Assembly (NCBI GenBank): GCA_004295565.1
Contig: AP019416.1
Location: forward strand, 4,092,001 to 4,156,000
Direction of reading: 5' to 3'
Source of the DNA: Vreelandella olivaria
GTDB taxonomy: Bacteria; Pseudomonadota; Gammaproteobacteria; Pseudomonadales; Halomonadaceae
Length of the DNA: 64,000 nucleotides
Shown: positions 19,712 through 33,367 of the stretch, in pieces
How the letters are laid out: the number at the start of each line of letters is the position of its first letter
How positions within the stretch are numbered: position 1 is the stretch's first letter
Program-made: the position numbers and the translations under genes
The notes under the pieces: model-generated
The model's input: only the letters and a program-made list of their open reading frames with translations
What the model was told of the DNA's origin: nothing
Database searches by the model: none

Positions 19712-20330
19712 TCCCCACTCACGACCTCACTGGCATGATTCTCGCTGGCGGCGAAGGGCGCCGAATGGGCGGCCGCGACAAGGGGCTCGAACCTTTGCAG
19801 GCCTGCCGCTAGTCGGCCATGTGGTCAAGCGCCTTGAAGGCCAGGTGGCCGAGCTGGTGATTAACGCCAACCGCAATGCCGACGCTTACCGCTTTTTCGC
19901 TGATCGGGTCATTGCTGATGCTGAAGATGGCTTTAAAGGCCCGCTGATGGGTATCTATAGTGGCCTGCGCGCGGCAAAAACCCCCTGGCTGTTAGTGGCT
20001 CCCTGCGACTCCCCCCGCCCTGCCCGATGATTTAGTCGCCCGCATGGTGGCAGGCATCGCCTCAGAGAACGGCGAGCATGACATCGCCGTGGCCTTTGAT
20101 GGCGAACGACTGCACCCGGTGGTTGCTCTGCTGCGCACGTCACTGGCCGATGACTTGGCCGAGACCCTTGCCGGGGCGAGCGCAAAATTGACCGCTGGTA
20201 CGCCCGCCACGACTGGTGCAAGGTCGATATGTCGGACTGCCCCGACGCCTTTGCCAATCTCAATACCGAAGAGGAGAAGCTGCGCCTGGAGAAGGTAGTC
20301 ATGGGCTCTCCGAGCAAGGAGGTAAAATGA
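19708..20330 (+). CDS. mobA: Molybdenum cofactor guanylyltransferase MobA, multiple frameshifts
   Basis: About 207 residues recovered from several frames. The start MIPTHDLTGMILAGGEGRRM contains the nucleotide-binding signature LAGGxGRRMGGxDKG. The middle reads LPLVGHVVKRLEGQVAELVINANRN and GPLMGIYSGLRAA; the end reads WYARHDWCKVDMSDCPDAF. Shifts lie near 19795, 20015-20025 and 20185. MobA links GMP to Mo-molybdopterin to make the MGD cofactor that the neighbouring formate dehydrogenase needs. The ATG overlaps fdhD and the stop overlaps moeA copy 2. Confidence 0.88.
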
Positions 20331-21597
20331 CCCTCTCCTGCTTTGACCTGGGCGAACAGATGATTAGCGTGGACGAAGCGCGCCAAGCGCTCGCCACCCT
20401 GATTGAACGCCCGCTGGGCAGCGAAAGTATCTCTTTGGCGCAGGCCCACGGCCGCCGCTTGGCAGCAACCGTTCAAGCCCCCATTAACGTGCCGCAAAAC
20501 ACCAATGCGGCCATGGATGGCGTGGCGCTAGCCTTGCCTAAGAGAGGCGTTGGCGCCAAGCAAGCCCATTGGCCGCTGGCCGGTGAAGTATTGGCCGGGC
20601 AGTACCGCCGCGAGCTAGTGCCTGCCGGGCACTGTGTACGCATCACCACCGGCGCCCCCTTACCGCCGGGCACCGATACAGTGGTGATGAGTGAACAGTT
20701 GCGCGAATCGCTAGATGAGCAGCCAGCGCATGTGATCATTGCGTCGCCCGAACTTCTCAAACACGGCCAACACGTTCGCCAGGCCGGTGAAGATATAGCC
20801 ATTGGTGACACGGCTCTGCCTGAGGGGCACGGCTTGATGCGGCGTCTCTGGGGCTTTTAGCCTCCTTGGGTTATGCCGAAATCAGCGTTTGCCGACGCCC
20901 GAAAGTAGCGATCTTCTCCACCGGCAACGAAGTCACTGCGCCTGGCGAGCCGTTACCCAAGGCAGGCATTTATGACGCCAACCGCTTTACGCTAATGGGC
21001 CTGCTAACCGAACAGGGAGCCGAGGTGATTGACCTGGGCATTCTGCCGGACGACTTAAGCGCGACAAAAGCGGCCCTGGAGAACGCCGCCCAGCAGAGCG
21101 ATCTGGTGATCACCAGCGGCGGCGTATCGGTGGGCCAGGCGGATTTTACCCGCGAAGCATTAGAGCAACTGGGCCGCTTGGCCTTCTGGCGGGTAGCGCT
21201 GCGCCCTGGGCGCCCTATGGTTTGTGGCTGGCTGGGCGAAAGGCACACTCCGTTTGTTGGCCTACCCGGCAATCCGGTAGCGGTCATGGTAACCTTTCTG
21301 CAGTTTGTAAAGCCGCTCCTGGATCGGCTTGATGGTCAACCACTGTCGCCACCCAATCGCCTTAATGCGATTGCCGACAACGCGTTAAAAAGCCGCTACA
21401 AACGTACTGATTTTATTCGCGGCGTCTACCATACTGATGAGCACGGGCAGTTACACGTGCGTAGTACCGGCGCCCAGGGTTCGGGGATTTTAACCTCGAT
21501 GGTGGCTGCTAACTGTTTGATTGAGCTGACCGATGACCAAGACGGCGCCCAACCAGGCGAGGTAGTCAGCATACAACCGCTAACGGGATGGCTATGA
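20327..21597 (+). CDS. moeA: Molybdopterin molybdenumtransferase MoeA (copy 2), one frameshift
   Basis: About 423 residues from [20 protein letters not shown]. Family blocks: [51 protein letters not shown] and [13 protein letters not shown]. One shift near 20845 restores [15 protein letters not shown]. It is only moderately similar to copy 1 at 1824-3029 and lies within the fdhD-mobA-moeA-moaA operon, so it may be the dedicated copy for formate dehydrogenase. The stop overlaps the moaA ATG. Confidence 0.9.
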
Positions 21598-22645
21598 GCG
21601 AGCAACGAACCGCACAACAGCAATCTGGCCAACAGCAATCCACCCAAGTGCAAGCTGGCCAGCAACTGATCGATGACTTTGGTCGGCGCGTTAGCTACGT
21701 GCGTATCTCGGTCACCGATCGCTGCGATTTCCGCTGCGTGTACTGTATGAGCGAGGAGATGACCTTTCTGCCCCGCGCCCAGGTACTGACGCTGGAAGAG
21801 ATCGCCATGGTCGCCCGTGCCTTTACCGAGCTAGGGGTGGAGAAGATTCGCCTGACTGGGGGCGAGCCACTGGTTCGTCGCGGCATTGAGCAACTGGTCG
21901 ATGAAATCGGCGCCATGCCAGGCCTTAACGACTTCACCATGACCACCAACGGCGCCAGCCTGCGCAAGCACGCCAAGCAGCTTTACGCCAGCGGCCTGCG
22001 GCGGCTGAATATCAGCCTGGATTCCCTGGATGCGGAGCGCTTTAAGCAGCTCACCCGCACCGGCGATTTAGCCAAAGTGATCGACGGCATCCACGCCGCC
22101 CAGGAAGCGGGTTTTAAGCGCATCAAGCTCAATGCAGTGATCTTGAAAGGCCGTAACGACGACGAAGTGATCGACCTGGTTACCTTTGCGCGCCAGGAAG
22201 GCCTCGATATTAGCTTTATCGAAGAGATGCCGCTGGGCGATGTCTCCGACCACTCACGGGCGGAAACCTTTTATTCCAGCGATGATGTCCAGGCACTGAT
22301 TGAGTCCCGCTATCCGTTAATTCCCACGACCGAAACGACTCCTGGGCCGTCCCGCTACTTCAAAATGGCGGATAGCGATAGCCGGGTAGGGTTTATTTCG
22401 CCCCATAGTCACAATTTTTGCGACACCTGCAACCGGGTACGCGTGACGGTTGAGGGTCGGTTGCTGCTCTGCCTAGGCAACGAGCACTCGGTAGATCTGC
22501 GCGCCGTGCTGCGCCGCCACCCCGGCAATATGCAGGCGCTGAAAAAGGCCATCATCAATGCCCTGCCGCTCAAGCCGGAGCGCCACCACTTCACCACCGA
22601 TGGTGATGTGCAGGTGGTGCGTTTTATGAATATGACGGGGGGTAG
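21594..22645 (+). CDS. moaA: GTP 3',8-cyclase MoaA, frameshift at the very end
   Basis: About 350 residues. MoaA is a radical SAM enzyme making the first molybdopterin precursor from GTP. The SAM cluster is [29 protein letters not shown] and [11 protein letters not shown] follow; the C-terminal cluster is [20 protein letters not shown]. The catalytic C-terminal Gly-Gly appears only if one G is added to the run at 22637-22642, giving MNMTGG and a stop at 22643-22645. Uncorrected, translation runs on to 22745 through the next gene. The ATG at 21594 overlaps the moeA stop. Confidence 0.92.
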
Positions 22646-22648
22646 TCG

Positions 22649-23670
22649 TTGGCAGTGTCAGCAGCAGTGGCTAGCAGAAAAGTGCCGGTACATATCATCA
22701 CCGGCTTTCTCGGCAGTGGCAAAACCACGCTTATCCACAGCCTGATCGAGCAGAAGCCTGTGGATGAAAAGTGGGCCATCCTGGTTAACGAGTTTGGCCA
22801 GATCGGCATCGACCAAGCCATGTTCGACGCCCGTGAGGATGTGGTCATCAAGGGCCTGCCCGGCGGCTGCCTCTGCTGCCAGCTCGCCTTTGTGCTGCAA
22901 GCGGCGCTCGTTAACCTGCTGGCACGCAGCAAACCCGACCGGGTCATCATCGAGCCCTCTGGCCTTGGCCACCCGGCCGGTCTGCTGGATCTTCTGCGTG
23001 GCGAGGCGTTTCATGAGGTGGTTGAGGTGCGCGATATTATTGCCACCCTCGACCCACGCCGGTTAGATGACGCCCGCGCTCGGCAGCACGACACCTTTCG
23101 CGACCAGCTCGATATGGCCGACGCCGTGGCGCTCACTATGCTCGACCAGAGTACGCCCGAACAGCTCAGCGCTGCCCACGCTTTTGTGGCTGAGCGCTGG
23201 CCGCCGCGCAAGTGGGTGCAGGAAGCCAGCCAAGGCGAGCTGCCAATGTCACTGTTAATGCAGAGCGGCAACGCCGAAGCAAGTGATATTAGCGTGCCCG
23301 CCAGCCATCAACAGTTGGCGGCAACGCCCAGCCTGGAGGGCTCGTTTTTGACGTCCCTCCCCCTCCCGGCAAGCCCCAGCGAGAAACTGGTACCTCCCTG
23401 GGTTACACCAGTACGGGGTTGCGTTGGCACCCAAGCGAGCGCTTCGACCTGGATAGCCTGGCCAACTGCTTGGGAGAACTACCCCAGCAAGCGCGCATTA
23501 AAGGCGTGTTCCATACGGATAGCGGCTGGAAACGCCTTAATCGCGCTGACGGCGCTTTAAGCATCGAAACCAGCGCATGGCGGCAAGACTCCCGACTGGA
23601 AGTCATCCTTCCCGATACCGCCCCCACTATCGATATAGAAGCTCGGCTCTGCTCGCTAACACTGGCTTAA
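22649..23670 (+). CDS. CobW/COG0523-family GTP-binding metallochaperone, one frameshift
   Basis: About 340 residues, probable TTG start at 22649. Walker [10 protein letters not shown], switch region NEFGQIGID, the metal-binding GGCLCCQ, and the C-terminal CobW domain ([34 protein letters not shown]). A shift near 23405 joins GYTSTG to LRWHP. Such GTPases deliver metal ions, often zinc, to client proteins; the target here is unknown, but its place at the end of the Mo-cofactor operon is notable. It ends directly against the convergent GGDEF-EAL gene with no gap. Confidence 0.82.
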
Positions 23671-26371
23671 TCACCAATAATCAATCTCTCAATGGCCGCA
23701 GCAGTGGCCGGACGACCAAACAGATAGCCTTGATAAGCGTGGCAATCGTGGGCCAGTAGCCACGCCTGCTGCGCTTTGGTCTCTACCCCTCGGCAATAAC
23801 CTCTAGATTGAGGCTCTCTGCCAGGGCAATGGTACTCTCCACAATCGCCGCATTGGCCTGACTTTCCAGCACCTGCTGCACAAAGGATTGATCGATTTTA
23901 AGCTGATCCAGCGGCAGTTGGGCCAAATACGCCAGCGATGAGTAACCGGTGCCGAAATCATCCAGAGAGAAACGCACGCCCCGCGCTTTCAGGGCGAGCA
24001 TTTTATCCCGGGCGTCATCCCGCGCTTCCACAAACAGTGACTCTGTCACTTCCAGTTTTAGCTGTTGAAGCGGCGCCTGAGTACGCGCAAAAACCCCTTC
24101 TACTCGGGCCAGAAATTGCTCATCGCGAAACTGGAGCGGGCTTATATTCACCGATATGGTCAATTGGCTTAGCCGGGGTGCTGTGCCCAACGCGCTAATT
24201 GATAGCAGGCGTCCTCCAAGACCCATTCGCCCACATCGTTTATCAATTCATTGCTTTCCAGCAGCGGTATAAAGTCGCCTGGAGAGACCATGCCACGCTC
24301 AGGATGATGCCAGCGCAGCAGCGCTTCAACGCCAGTGATGGTTCCGTAGTGATCCACCTGTGGCTGGTAATAGAGCTGCCACTGCTGACTGGCCTGGGCT
24401 TGGCGCAGATCCGACTCTAGTTTTACATGGGCCAATAACGCTGCCTGCATTGAAGGATCAAAAAGCAGACCCCGTGGCGACCATTGCTCTTAGCCTGAAA
24501 GAGCGCCATATCCACCTGCTGCAGATAGTCATCAACGCCGTACTCATTGCTCGCCATAATCGTAATACCAATGCTCCCCGTCACCATAATGCTCTCTTCG
24601 GCGAGCGTGATTGGCTCGTTAAGGGTTGTCAGCAATTTATAGGCGATACGCTCCACCAGCCGCGTGGTCTGAGCATCATTGCTATCCACGCCCTCAATTA
24701 AGACCGCAAACTCATCGCTCCCCAGCCGCGCCAAGGTGTCGGTATCCCGCAACATCTGGCCCATCCGTCGTGCAACGCTCTGTAGTACCTGATCTCCCGC
24801 ATAGTGACCCAAGGTGTCATTGATTTGCTTAAAGTTGTCGATATCGATAAACAGTAGCGCTCCGCAACGCTGGTGGCGCTGAAGCTCCTTAAGGGCAGTG
24901 CCCATGCGATCCATAAACAGTCGCCGGTTCGCCAACCCGGTTAGAGTGTCATAAAACGCCAGCTGATGAATCTCCTGCTCAGCGGCTTTACGCTCGCTGA
25001 TATCGCTCATGGTGGCTACGTAGTGAGTTAAGGTGCCCTCATCACTGTAGACAGCACTTATGGTTAGCCACTCGGGAAACAGTTCACCATTCTTACGCTG
25101 GTTCCATATCTCGCCTTCCCAGTTACCGGTTTTGATAACACGCTTCCATAAACGCCGGTAAAGGTGGCATTTTGTAGGCCAGAGCTGAACATGCGAGGGT
25201 TGTTACCGACTATCTCGGCTTCGCTATAGCCAGTGATACGGCTGAAGGTCTCATTCACCTTGAGTATGGTGCCCCGAGGATCGGTGATTAGAATGCCTAA
25301 ATGTGTTTGAAAGGCGGCAGCGGCGATTTGCGCCTCGGCACGGGCCTGCTCACGCTCTTCAATACGCTGACGCAGTTGGTGCGCCAACGCTAAACGGTTC
25401 AGGTAGTGGCGTACCCCCCAAGCGCCCAGCAGGGCAATCACTGCCGTCACCAGCATTAAAATCAAAGCGCGCTGCCGCCAGGCGGAAAGCAGTTCGTGAA
25501 GGTCTACGCCGACCACGGCCAGCATGGGATACTCGCCCACCCTCAGCATGCGAAATAGCCGCTTACGGCCATCAATAGGTGACTCAATGTTGATTGACCA
25601 CGCTGACTCACCACGGGTTAACCACTCAGCCGTTTCTGGGCTCTCAATTTGACTGCCGATCGAAAATGGCACGTCGGGTAGGGGGTACCGGGCAATAAAT
25701 TTTAAACCGGGGTCGACCAGCGCAATGCTCTCGCCATCGTAGACACTCATCTGCTCAAGGGCGTCGGCAAAGACTTCGGGCACAATGCTGGAAATGACCA
25801 CGCCTGCAAACTCACCAGACGAGGATTCTAATCGTCGGCCATGGTAGAGATAGTAGCGCTGATCACTGTCAGACCAGTACAGCGGAGTAATTAGCTCCTC
25901 CTGCCCTGGTTGCTTAAAGGCATTAAAAAACACTGTTTCGCTGATATCAACATCTGCTTTCCGGTTGCCGCGGCCGCTCGCCAATACTCGACCCTCGGCA
26001 CTCAATACTGCAATTTCGTCCACCATGGGTACATACAGGGTCAGGTTTTTCTAACGTGCGCTGAAGCGCCTGAGTATTGTCGCTATCAGGCATCCCTTGC
26101 AGAGCGAGTAGTTCCGCAAGCCCAAACAGGGCCTGGCCGCTTTGTGCAAATACCCCTTTGCCCACTCAGTAACCACGTTGGCGCGGGCATTAATACGCGA
26201 CTCGGCGGCCTCAATTTCTTGCTTATACTGTTCACTCAGCAGCCAACCGAAAAGTACTCCCATAACAAGTAGTGCTAGCAGATATAGCGCAATCACATGG
26301 CGACGCTGTTGCCGGTAAGTCTTGGTAGCTTTCAACACATCATCATTTACATTAATGGAGGTAGCGGACAT
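23671..26371 (-). CDS. Cache-PAS-GGDEF-EAL cyclic di-GMP protein, about six frameshifts
   Basis: About 895 residues. In order: a transmembrane segment (HVIALYLLALLVMGVLFGWLL), a periplasmic Cache-like sensor (ITPLYWSDSDQRYYLYHGR, AVVGVDLHELL), a second membrane segment, PAS (FSRITGYSEAEIVGNNPRMF), GGDEF with GSDEF active site and RDTD inhibition site, then EAL (EALLRWHHP, VNISPLQF, LDDFGTGYSSL, KIDQSFV, EVIAEGVET). The EAL residues look complete, so phosphodiesterase activity is likely; GSDEF cyclase activity is uncertain. Shifts lie near 26155, 26030, 25145, 24470, 24205 and 23795. It is likely one intact gene damaged by sequence error. Confidence 0.85.
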
Positions 26372-26576
26372 CGCGCAGAAGCCTTATGCAGGTAACCCAT
26401 GGGGACACCTGATAGAGTGTAAAAGTAACCAGAAATACTATTAAAGCACGCGCTGACACGCGGCTTTAGCTGAATAGTGCCGCGGCGCTTTTAGGATGTA
26501 TATCAGTTTTTATCACCGTTAATACGTTGAAAAGCGTGACCTTCTGTATTGATAGCCTACCTACCAGGGAATTGTT

Positions 26577-27480
26577 ATGGCATCGCTGGGCCAGATGAGT
26601 GACTACGAGATACGTCTCATCCGTATTTTTAAGACAGTCGTTGAGTGCGGCGGCTTTACCGCGGCGGAAACCACGCTGGGTATTAGCCGTTCGGCGATTA
26701 GCCAGCATATGAATGATCTGGAGGGGCGACTGGGCTTTTTCGCTCTGCCAGCGGGGGGCGTGGCGGGTTTAGTTTAACCGAAGAGGGCAAAGAGATTTAT
26801 CAGGCAGGGTTAACGCTACTGACGGCGCTTGAAACGTTTAAAAGCGATGTTAACGCGCTGCATCAAACGATTAAAGGCGAGCTGAATATCGGCATCACCG
26901 ATAATCTAGTGACACTGCCCGCCATGCATGTCACTAATGCATTGACGGAGCTTAGCGCACCGGAGCATGAGGTAACGCTGCATATTCATATGGAGCCGTC
27001 TGACGCGGTCATCCGAGGCGTGATGGATGGCCACCTGCACGTCGGCGTCGTGCCTGCGGTGAACCTGCCCACCAGTTTAGAAGCGCGCCACCTGTATGAC
27101 GAGCCATCCTATCTTTACTGCGCGGCGGGCCATCCGCTGTTTACTGAGGATGATGACATGCTCAGTGGTGAGGATATTGCCCAGCACGCCGCTATTTCGC
27201 CCCGCTATCCGTTACCGGTTGAGGCGCGCCAGGCGCATGATGGGCTTAGCCTGCGTGCTTCGGCATCTGATCGCGAAGGCGCCGCCTTTTGATTCTGACC
27301 GGGCGCTTTATCGGCTTTCTACCTGAGCATGTCGCAGCCCAGTGGGTGGCTGCAGGCAAAATGCGGGCGCTGCATACCAATACGCAGCACTACCGCATCC
27401 CCTTTGTACTGATTACCCGCCATGATCGCCGCCCTAACCGGGTTGTTGATGCGTTCTTGGGTTTCATCAAGAGCAGCTAA
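26577..27480 (+). CDS. LysR-family transcriptional regulator, two frameshifts
   Basis: About 300 residues. The ATG at 26577 is preceded by AGGGA. The N-terminal winged helix reads FKTVVECGGFTAAETTLGISRSAISQHMNDLEGRLGF, followed after a shift near 26740 by FSLTEEGKEIYQAG. The effector domain starts GELNIGITDNLVTLPA and continues through SPRYPLPVEARQAH; a second shift near 27285 joins LILTGRFIGFLPEHVAAQWV. It is convergent with the NCS1 permease gene and close to the pyrimidine degradation operon, so it may control that pathway. Confidence 0.82.
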
Positions 27481-27485
27481 AATAG

Positions 27486-27510
27486 AAACCCCGGCACGAA
27501 GCCGGGGTTC
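27486..27510. terminator. Shared terminator between LysR and NCS1 permease genes
   Basis: Stem AACCCCGGC / GCCGGGGTT with loop ACGAA lies between two convergent genes. On the minus strand it is followed by TTTCTATTTT, a good U-tract, so it serves at least the LysR or permease transcript and probably both. Confidence 0.75.
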
Positions 27511-27516
27511 AACTGT

Positions 27517-29033
27517 TTAACGCTGCTCGGCTGGCTCCTTGGCCATTATCGGTGCAGGCCCCGCCTGTGGCGATGACGCCAGCACTTGGCTGGCAACAAA
27601 ATATACGATGGCCCCCAGCGCCGAGCCGGTGAACCAGCCGTAGTCGTAGAACCAGTTCATGGTGCCGGTTAACAGCGATAGTAACGTCAGTGCCACGGGC
27701 ACACCGAAGGCGATGAAACCAGCAATATTTACCGCAGGATAGGCATGGTTATCCATGTACAGGCTCGGCACATCCAAACGCTGTTTTTTAATCAGGAAGT
27801 AGTCGACCGCCATAATGCCCGCGATAGGGCCTAGCAGGCTTGAGTAGCCCAACAGCCAGTTGGAGTACATCTGCTCCAGAGACACGCCAGGTGGAATGAT
27901 TCCCGCTTTTTGCAGCAGATCATAGCCCATCAGCAGCACACCCACAGCACCCGTTAAAAGTACGCCGCGCGTCTGATTAATCAACTTAGGCGCAATATTC
28001 TGAAAATCGTTGGTGGGTGAGACAATATTAGCGGCGGTATTGGTAGAAAGGGTTGCGATGATAATTAACAGCATCGCCAGCACGACCCAAAATGGGCTAT
28101 CGATCATTCCGATCAGATTGACCGGGTCGGCAACGGTTTGGCCCACCAGCGTCTCGGAAGCAGCGGTTAACACCACGCCGAGGGCGGCAAAGAAAAACAT
28201 CGTCAGCGGCAGTCCAATCACCTGGCCGACGATTTGGTCTTTTGGCTTTTGGCAAAGCGGCTGAAATCAGGAATGTTCAGCGACAGCGTGGCCCAAAAAC
28301 CCACCATGGCGGTTAAGCCCGCGAAGAAGTAGCCGTATACCGATGCTCCTTCAGGCCGCGACGGCGGCTGCGCCAGTAGTTCGGTCATCGACATATGCGG
28401 CCATGCCCACACCATCAGGCCAACCCCGACTGCCAACAGCAATGGTGCCGCCAGCGTCTCCAGCCATTTAATCGACTCTGCCCCACGAATCACCACGTAG
28501 AGGTTCATTGCACCGAAGACAAAAAAGCCGATCACTTCACCTACACCGCCAAGCGCAGCCCAAGCGGGAATCAACTCAGACAGCAGCAAGTGAATCGCCA
28601 GCCCGCCAAACATGGTTTGGATACCAAACCAGCCACAGCCAACCAACGCGCGCACCAGGCAGGGTACGTTGGAGCCTAAAATACCGAACGATGAGCGCAG
28701 CACGACCGGAAAGGGAATACCAAACTTGGTTCCAGGAAAGGCATTTAAAGTGAGAGGAATCAATACGATTACGTTGGCCAAGAGAATGGCGAACAGCGCT
28801 TCCCCTACGCTCAACCCAAAATAGGCGGTTAATACCCCGCCTAGCGTGTAGGTGGGTACGCAGATCGACATACCTACCCACAGCGCCGCAATATTCCATT
28901 TGCTCCAAGTACGCTCGCTGGCCTGGGTAGGCGCAATATCCTCATTAAAACGCGTGCTGTTGCGTACATCATTACCTACATCAAGCTCAATCAATCCGCC
29001 TCGATCCACCATCTGAGAGGTTGTTTCGGTCAT
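27517..29033 (-). CDS. NCS1-family nucleobase/hydantoin permease, one frameshift
   Basis: About 505 residues in two frames (shift near 28240, where LNIPDFSRFAKSQK continues into DQIVGQVIGLPLTM). The ATG at 29033 is preceded by GAGGAG. Family blocks are ASERTWSKWNIAALWVGMSI, TLNAFPGTKFGIPFPV and TNTAANIVSPTNDFQNIAP. About 12 membrane segments. NCS1 carriers take up uracil, cytosine, hydantoins or allantoin; the nearby enzymes point to uracil or dihydropyrimidines. It is divergent from the catabolic operon. Confidence 0.87.
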
Positions 29034-29603
29034 TTTTATCTCCTCAGCATTGCGTTGTCCATCACTCCCACGGTCAGTGGAGCTGTTCAAAAGACGCTTA
29101 GAAATCATGGCTGTTAGAAACCATAGCTTTTAGAAAACAAGCAATAAGCGTGCCTATCCACAAAAGCAGGACGACTAACTCCTTGATTAAAAAACTGTCT
29201 TAACGGACAACAATATTATTGTTAGCTTGTTACCTTACCCTCTTTCCCAACTCAAACAAAAACCAATTAAACAAAGCTAGATCAAAAAAATATTTGCACC
29301 AATACTAAACACAAAAATACGACAAATACTCATAAAAAATTAAGTAACATAATGACTAAAAAGCAAAAATAGGAAATCCATAACGGTGCAAGGGTTCACC
29401 AAAAAAGTGAATGCAGCTGCATAAAATAATAAAAACAAACAAACTCAAAGAGTTAAATGCGATTGCAGAAATTGAATTTTAAGACTTGCTAAAACCACCA
29501 AGCCAGCGATACTTTCAACAAAAGCTGCCAGACCAGTCAGCTTTTTAGTATTAATTCTCAACTCCTAAACACGCTTTAAATCAACAATCAGAGGGAGTGT
29601 CTC
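29034..29603. other. A+T-rich divergent intergenic region
   Basis: 570 bp between the NCS1 permease and the beta-ureidopropionase gene, much richer in A+T than its surroundings. No open frame resembling a protein was seen. It must hold both promoters. The only clear symmetric site is the 15 bp inverted repeat at 29209-29223, listed separately. Confidence 0.6.
29209..29223. promoter_or_regulatory. Candidate operator, inverted repeat
   Basis: AACAATA-T-TATTGTT, a perfect 7-1-7 inverted repeat in the divergent promoter region of the pyrimidine genes. Its size and A+T character fit a dimeric regulator site, possibly that of the LysR protein at 26577, but this is inference. Confidence 0.4.
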
Positions 29604-31932
<2,329 letters not shown>

Positions 31933-31990
31933 ATAAGAAAGAACGACCAAGACCAACAGCTGTGCCCATAACAACAGCGGAGGCTCTACT

Positions 31991-33367
31991 GTGACTAGCC
32001 CACTGAACCACCTACCCAGCGCAAAAGAGGTCGGCACCTATGACCCGGATACGCTGGCAAGCAACTTTAGCGACCTACACCCACCGCTTACTCCGCGCCA
32101 GGCGATGATTGAAAGCCAGCGCTGCCTCTACTGCTATGACGCACCCTGCGTAGAGGCTTGCCCATCGGATATTGATATCCCGAGCTTTATTCGCCAGATC
32201 AGCGAGAACAATATCAACGGCGCGGCAGAAACCATTCTGGAAGCCAACATTCTCGGCGGCAGCTGCGCCCGGTGTGCCCCACCGAAATTCTCTGCGAACG
32301 CAGCTGCGTACGCAACCACGACGCCGAGTGCCAGCCGGTGCTAATCGGCCTGTTACAGCGCCACGCTACCGATAACATGCAGTTCGATAACCACCCCTTT
32401 AAGCGTGCCGCCAGCACAGGCCGCCATATTGCCGTGGTAGGCGCCGGGCCAGCGGGCTCTCCTGCGCCCACCGCCTAGCCATGCTGGGCCACCAAGTAAC
32501 GATTTTTGAAGCCGAACAGAAGCCCGGCGGGCTAAATGAATACGGAATTGCCCGCTACAAAATGATCGACGACTTCGCCCGCAAGGAAGTCGAGTTTTGC
32601 TGGAAATTGGCGGCATCGAGATCCAGTACGGCCAACGGCTGGGCGAAGACCTGGAGCTTGCCACGCTCCATAAGCAGTACGATAGCGTATTTCTCGGCTT
32701 GGGCTTGGGCGCCAGTCGTGCCCTGGGTTTAACCGGGGAGCAAGCACCCGGCCTGATGCCTGCGGTGGACTACATCAAAGTTCTCCGCCAGGCCGACGAC
32801 CTGGGCACTCTTGCGGTAGCCAAGCGCTGTATCGTGATTGGCGCGGGCAATACCGCCATTGATATGGCCACCCAAATGGCCCGCTTAGGCGCTACGGAGG
32901 TAACGCTGGTTTACCGTCGCGGTATTGAAGCCATGTCCGCTACCGACCACGAGCAGGAGATCGCCAAAGCCAACGGCGTGCGCATGGTGACCTGGGCGCA
33001 GCCCGACGAGATTCTGCTAGATGATCAGGGCCGTGTAGCGGGCATGCGCTTTGCCAAGACCCACGACCAAGCAGGCGGCTTAACCACTACCGGAGAAACC
33101 TTCGAGGTTGCCGCTGACGCCATCTTTAAAGCCATCGGTCAGGACTTCGAGGGCGAAAGTCTAAGCGACGCCACCGCCGCTGAGCTCGCCCGCGACGGCG
33201 AACGTATTCATGTGGATGAGACGTTCCGCACCTCATTGCCCAATGTGTACTCCGGTGGCGACTGTGTGAAGCCCGGTCAAGACCTTACCGTTCAGGCCGT
33301 GCAGCACGGCAAACTGGCCGCTCACGCCATTCATCAAGCGCTCGCCGCCAAGCAGGAGGCCGCATGA
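31991..33367 (+). CDS. preT: NAD-dependent dihydropyrimidine dehydrogenase subunit PreT, three frameshifts
   Basis: About 458 residues. GTG start with GGAGG upstream. N-terminal Fe-S region CLYCYDAPCVEACPSDIDIP and, corrected, CARVCPTEILCERSCVRN; then two nucleotide-binding folds (HIAVVGAGPAGLSCAHRLA for FAD, CIVIGAGNTAIDMATQMARLG for NAD) and the end block VYSGGDCVKPGQDLTVQAVQ. Shifts lie near 32268, 32458 and 32597. PreT passes electrons between NADH and PreA for reduction of uracil or thymine. The stop overlaps the preA ATG. Confidence 0.9.

Noticed and set aside
22646-22745. C-terminal extension of MoaA by about 30 residues
   Set aside because: It is caused by a missing G; MoaA must end in Gly-Gly, and the extra residues are the next gene read out of frame.
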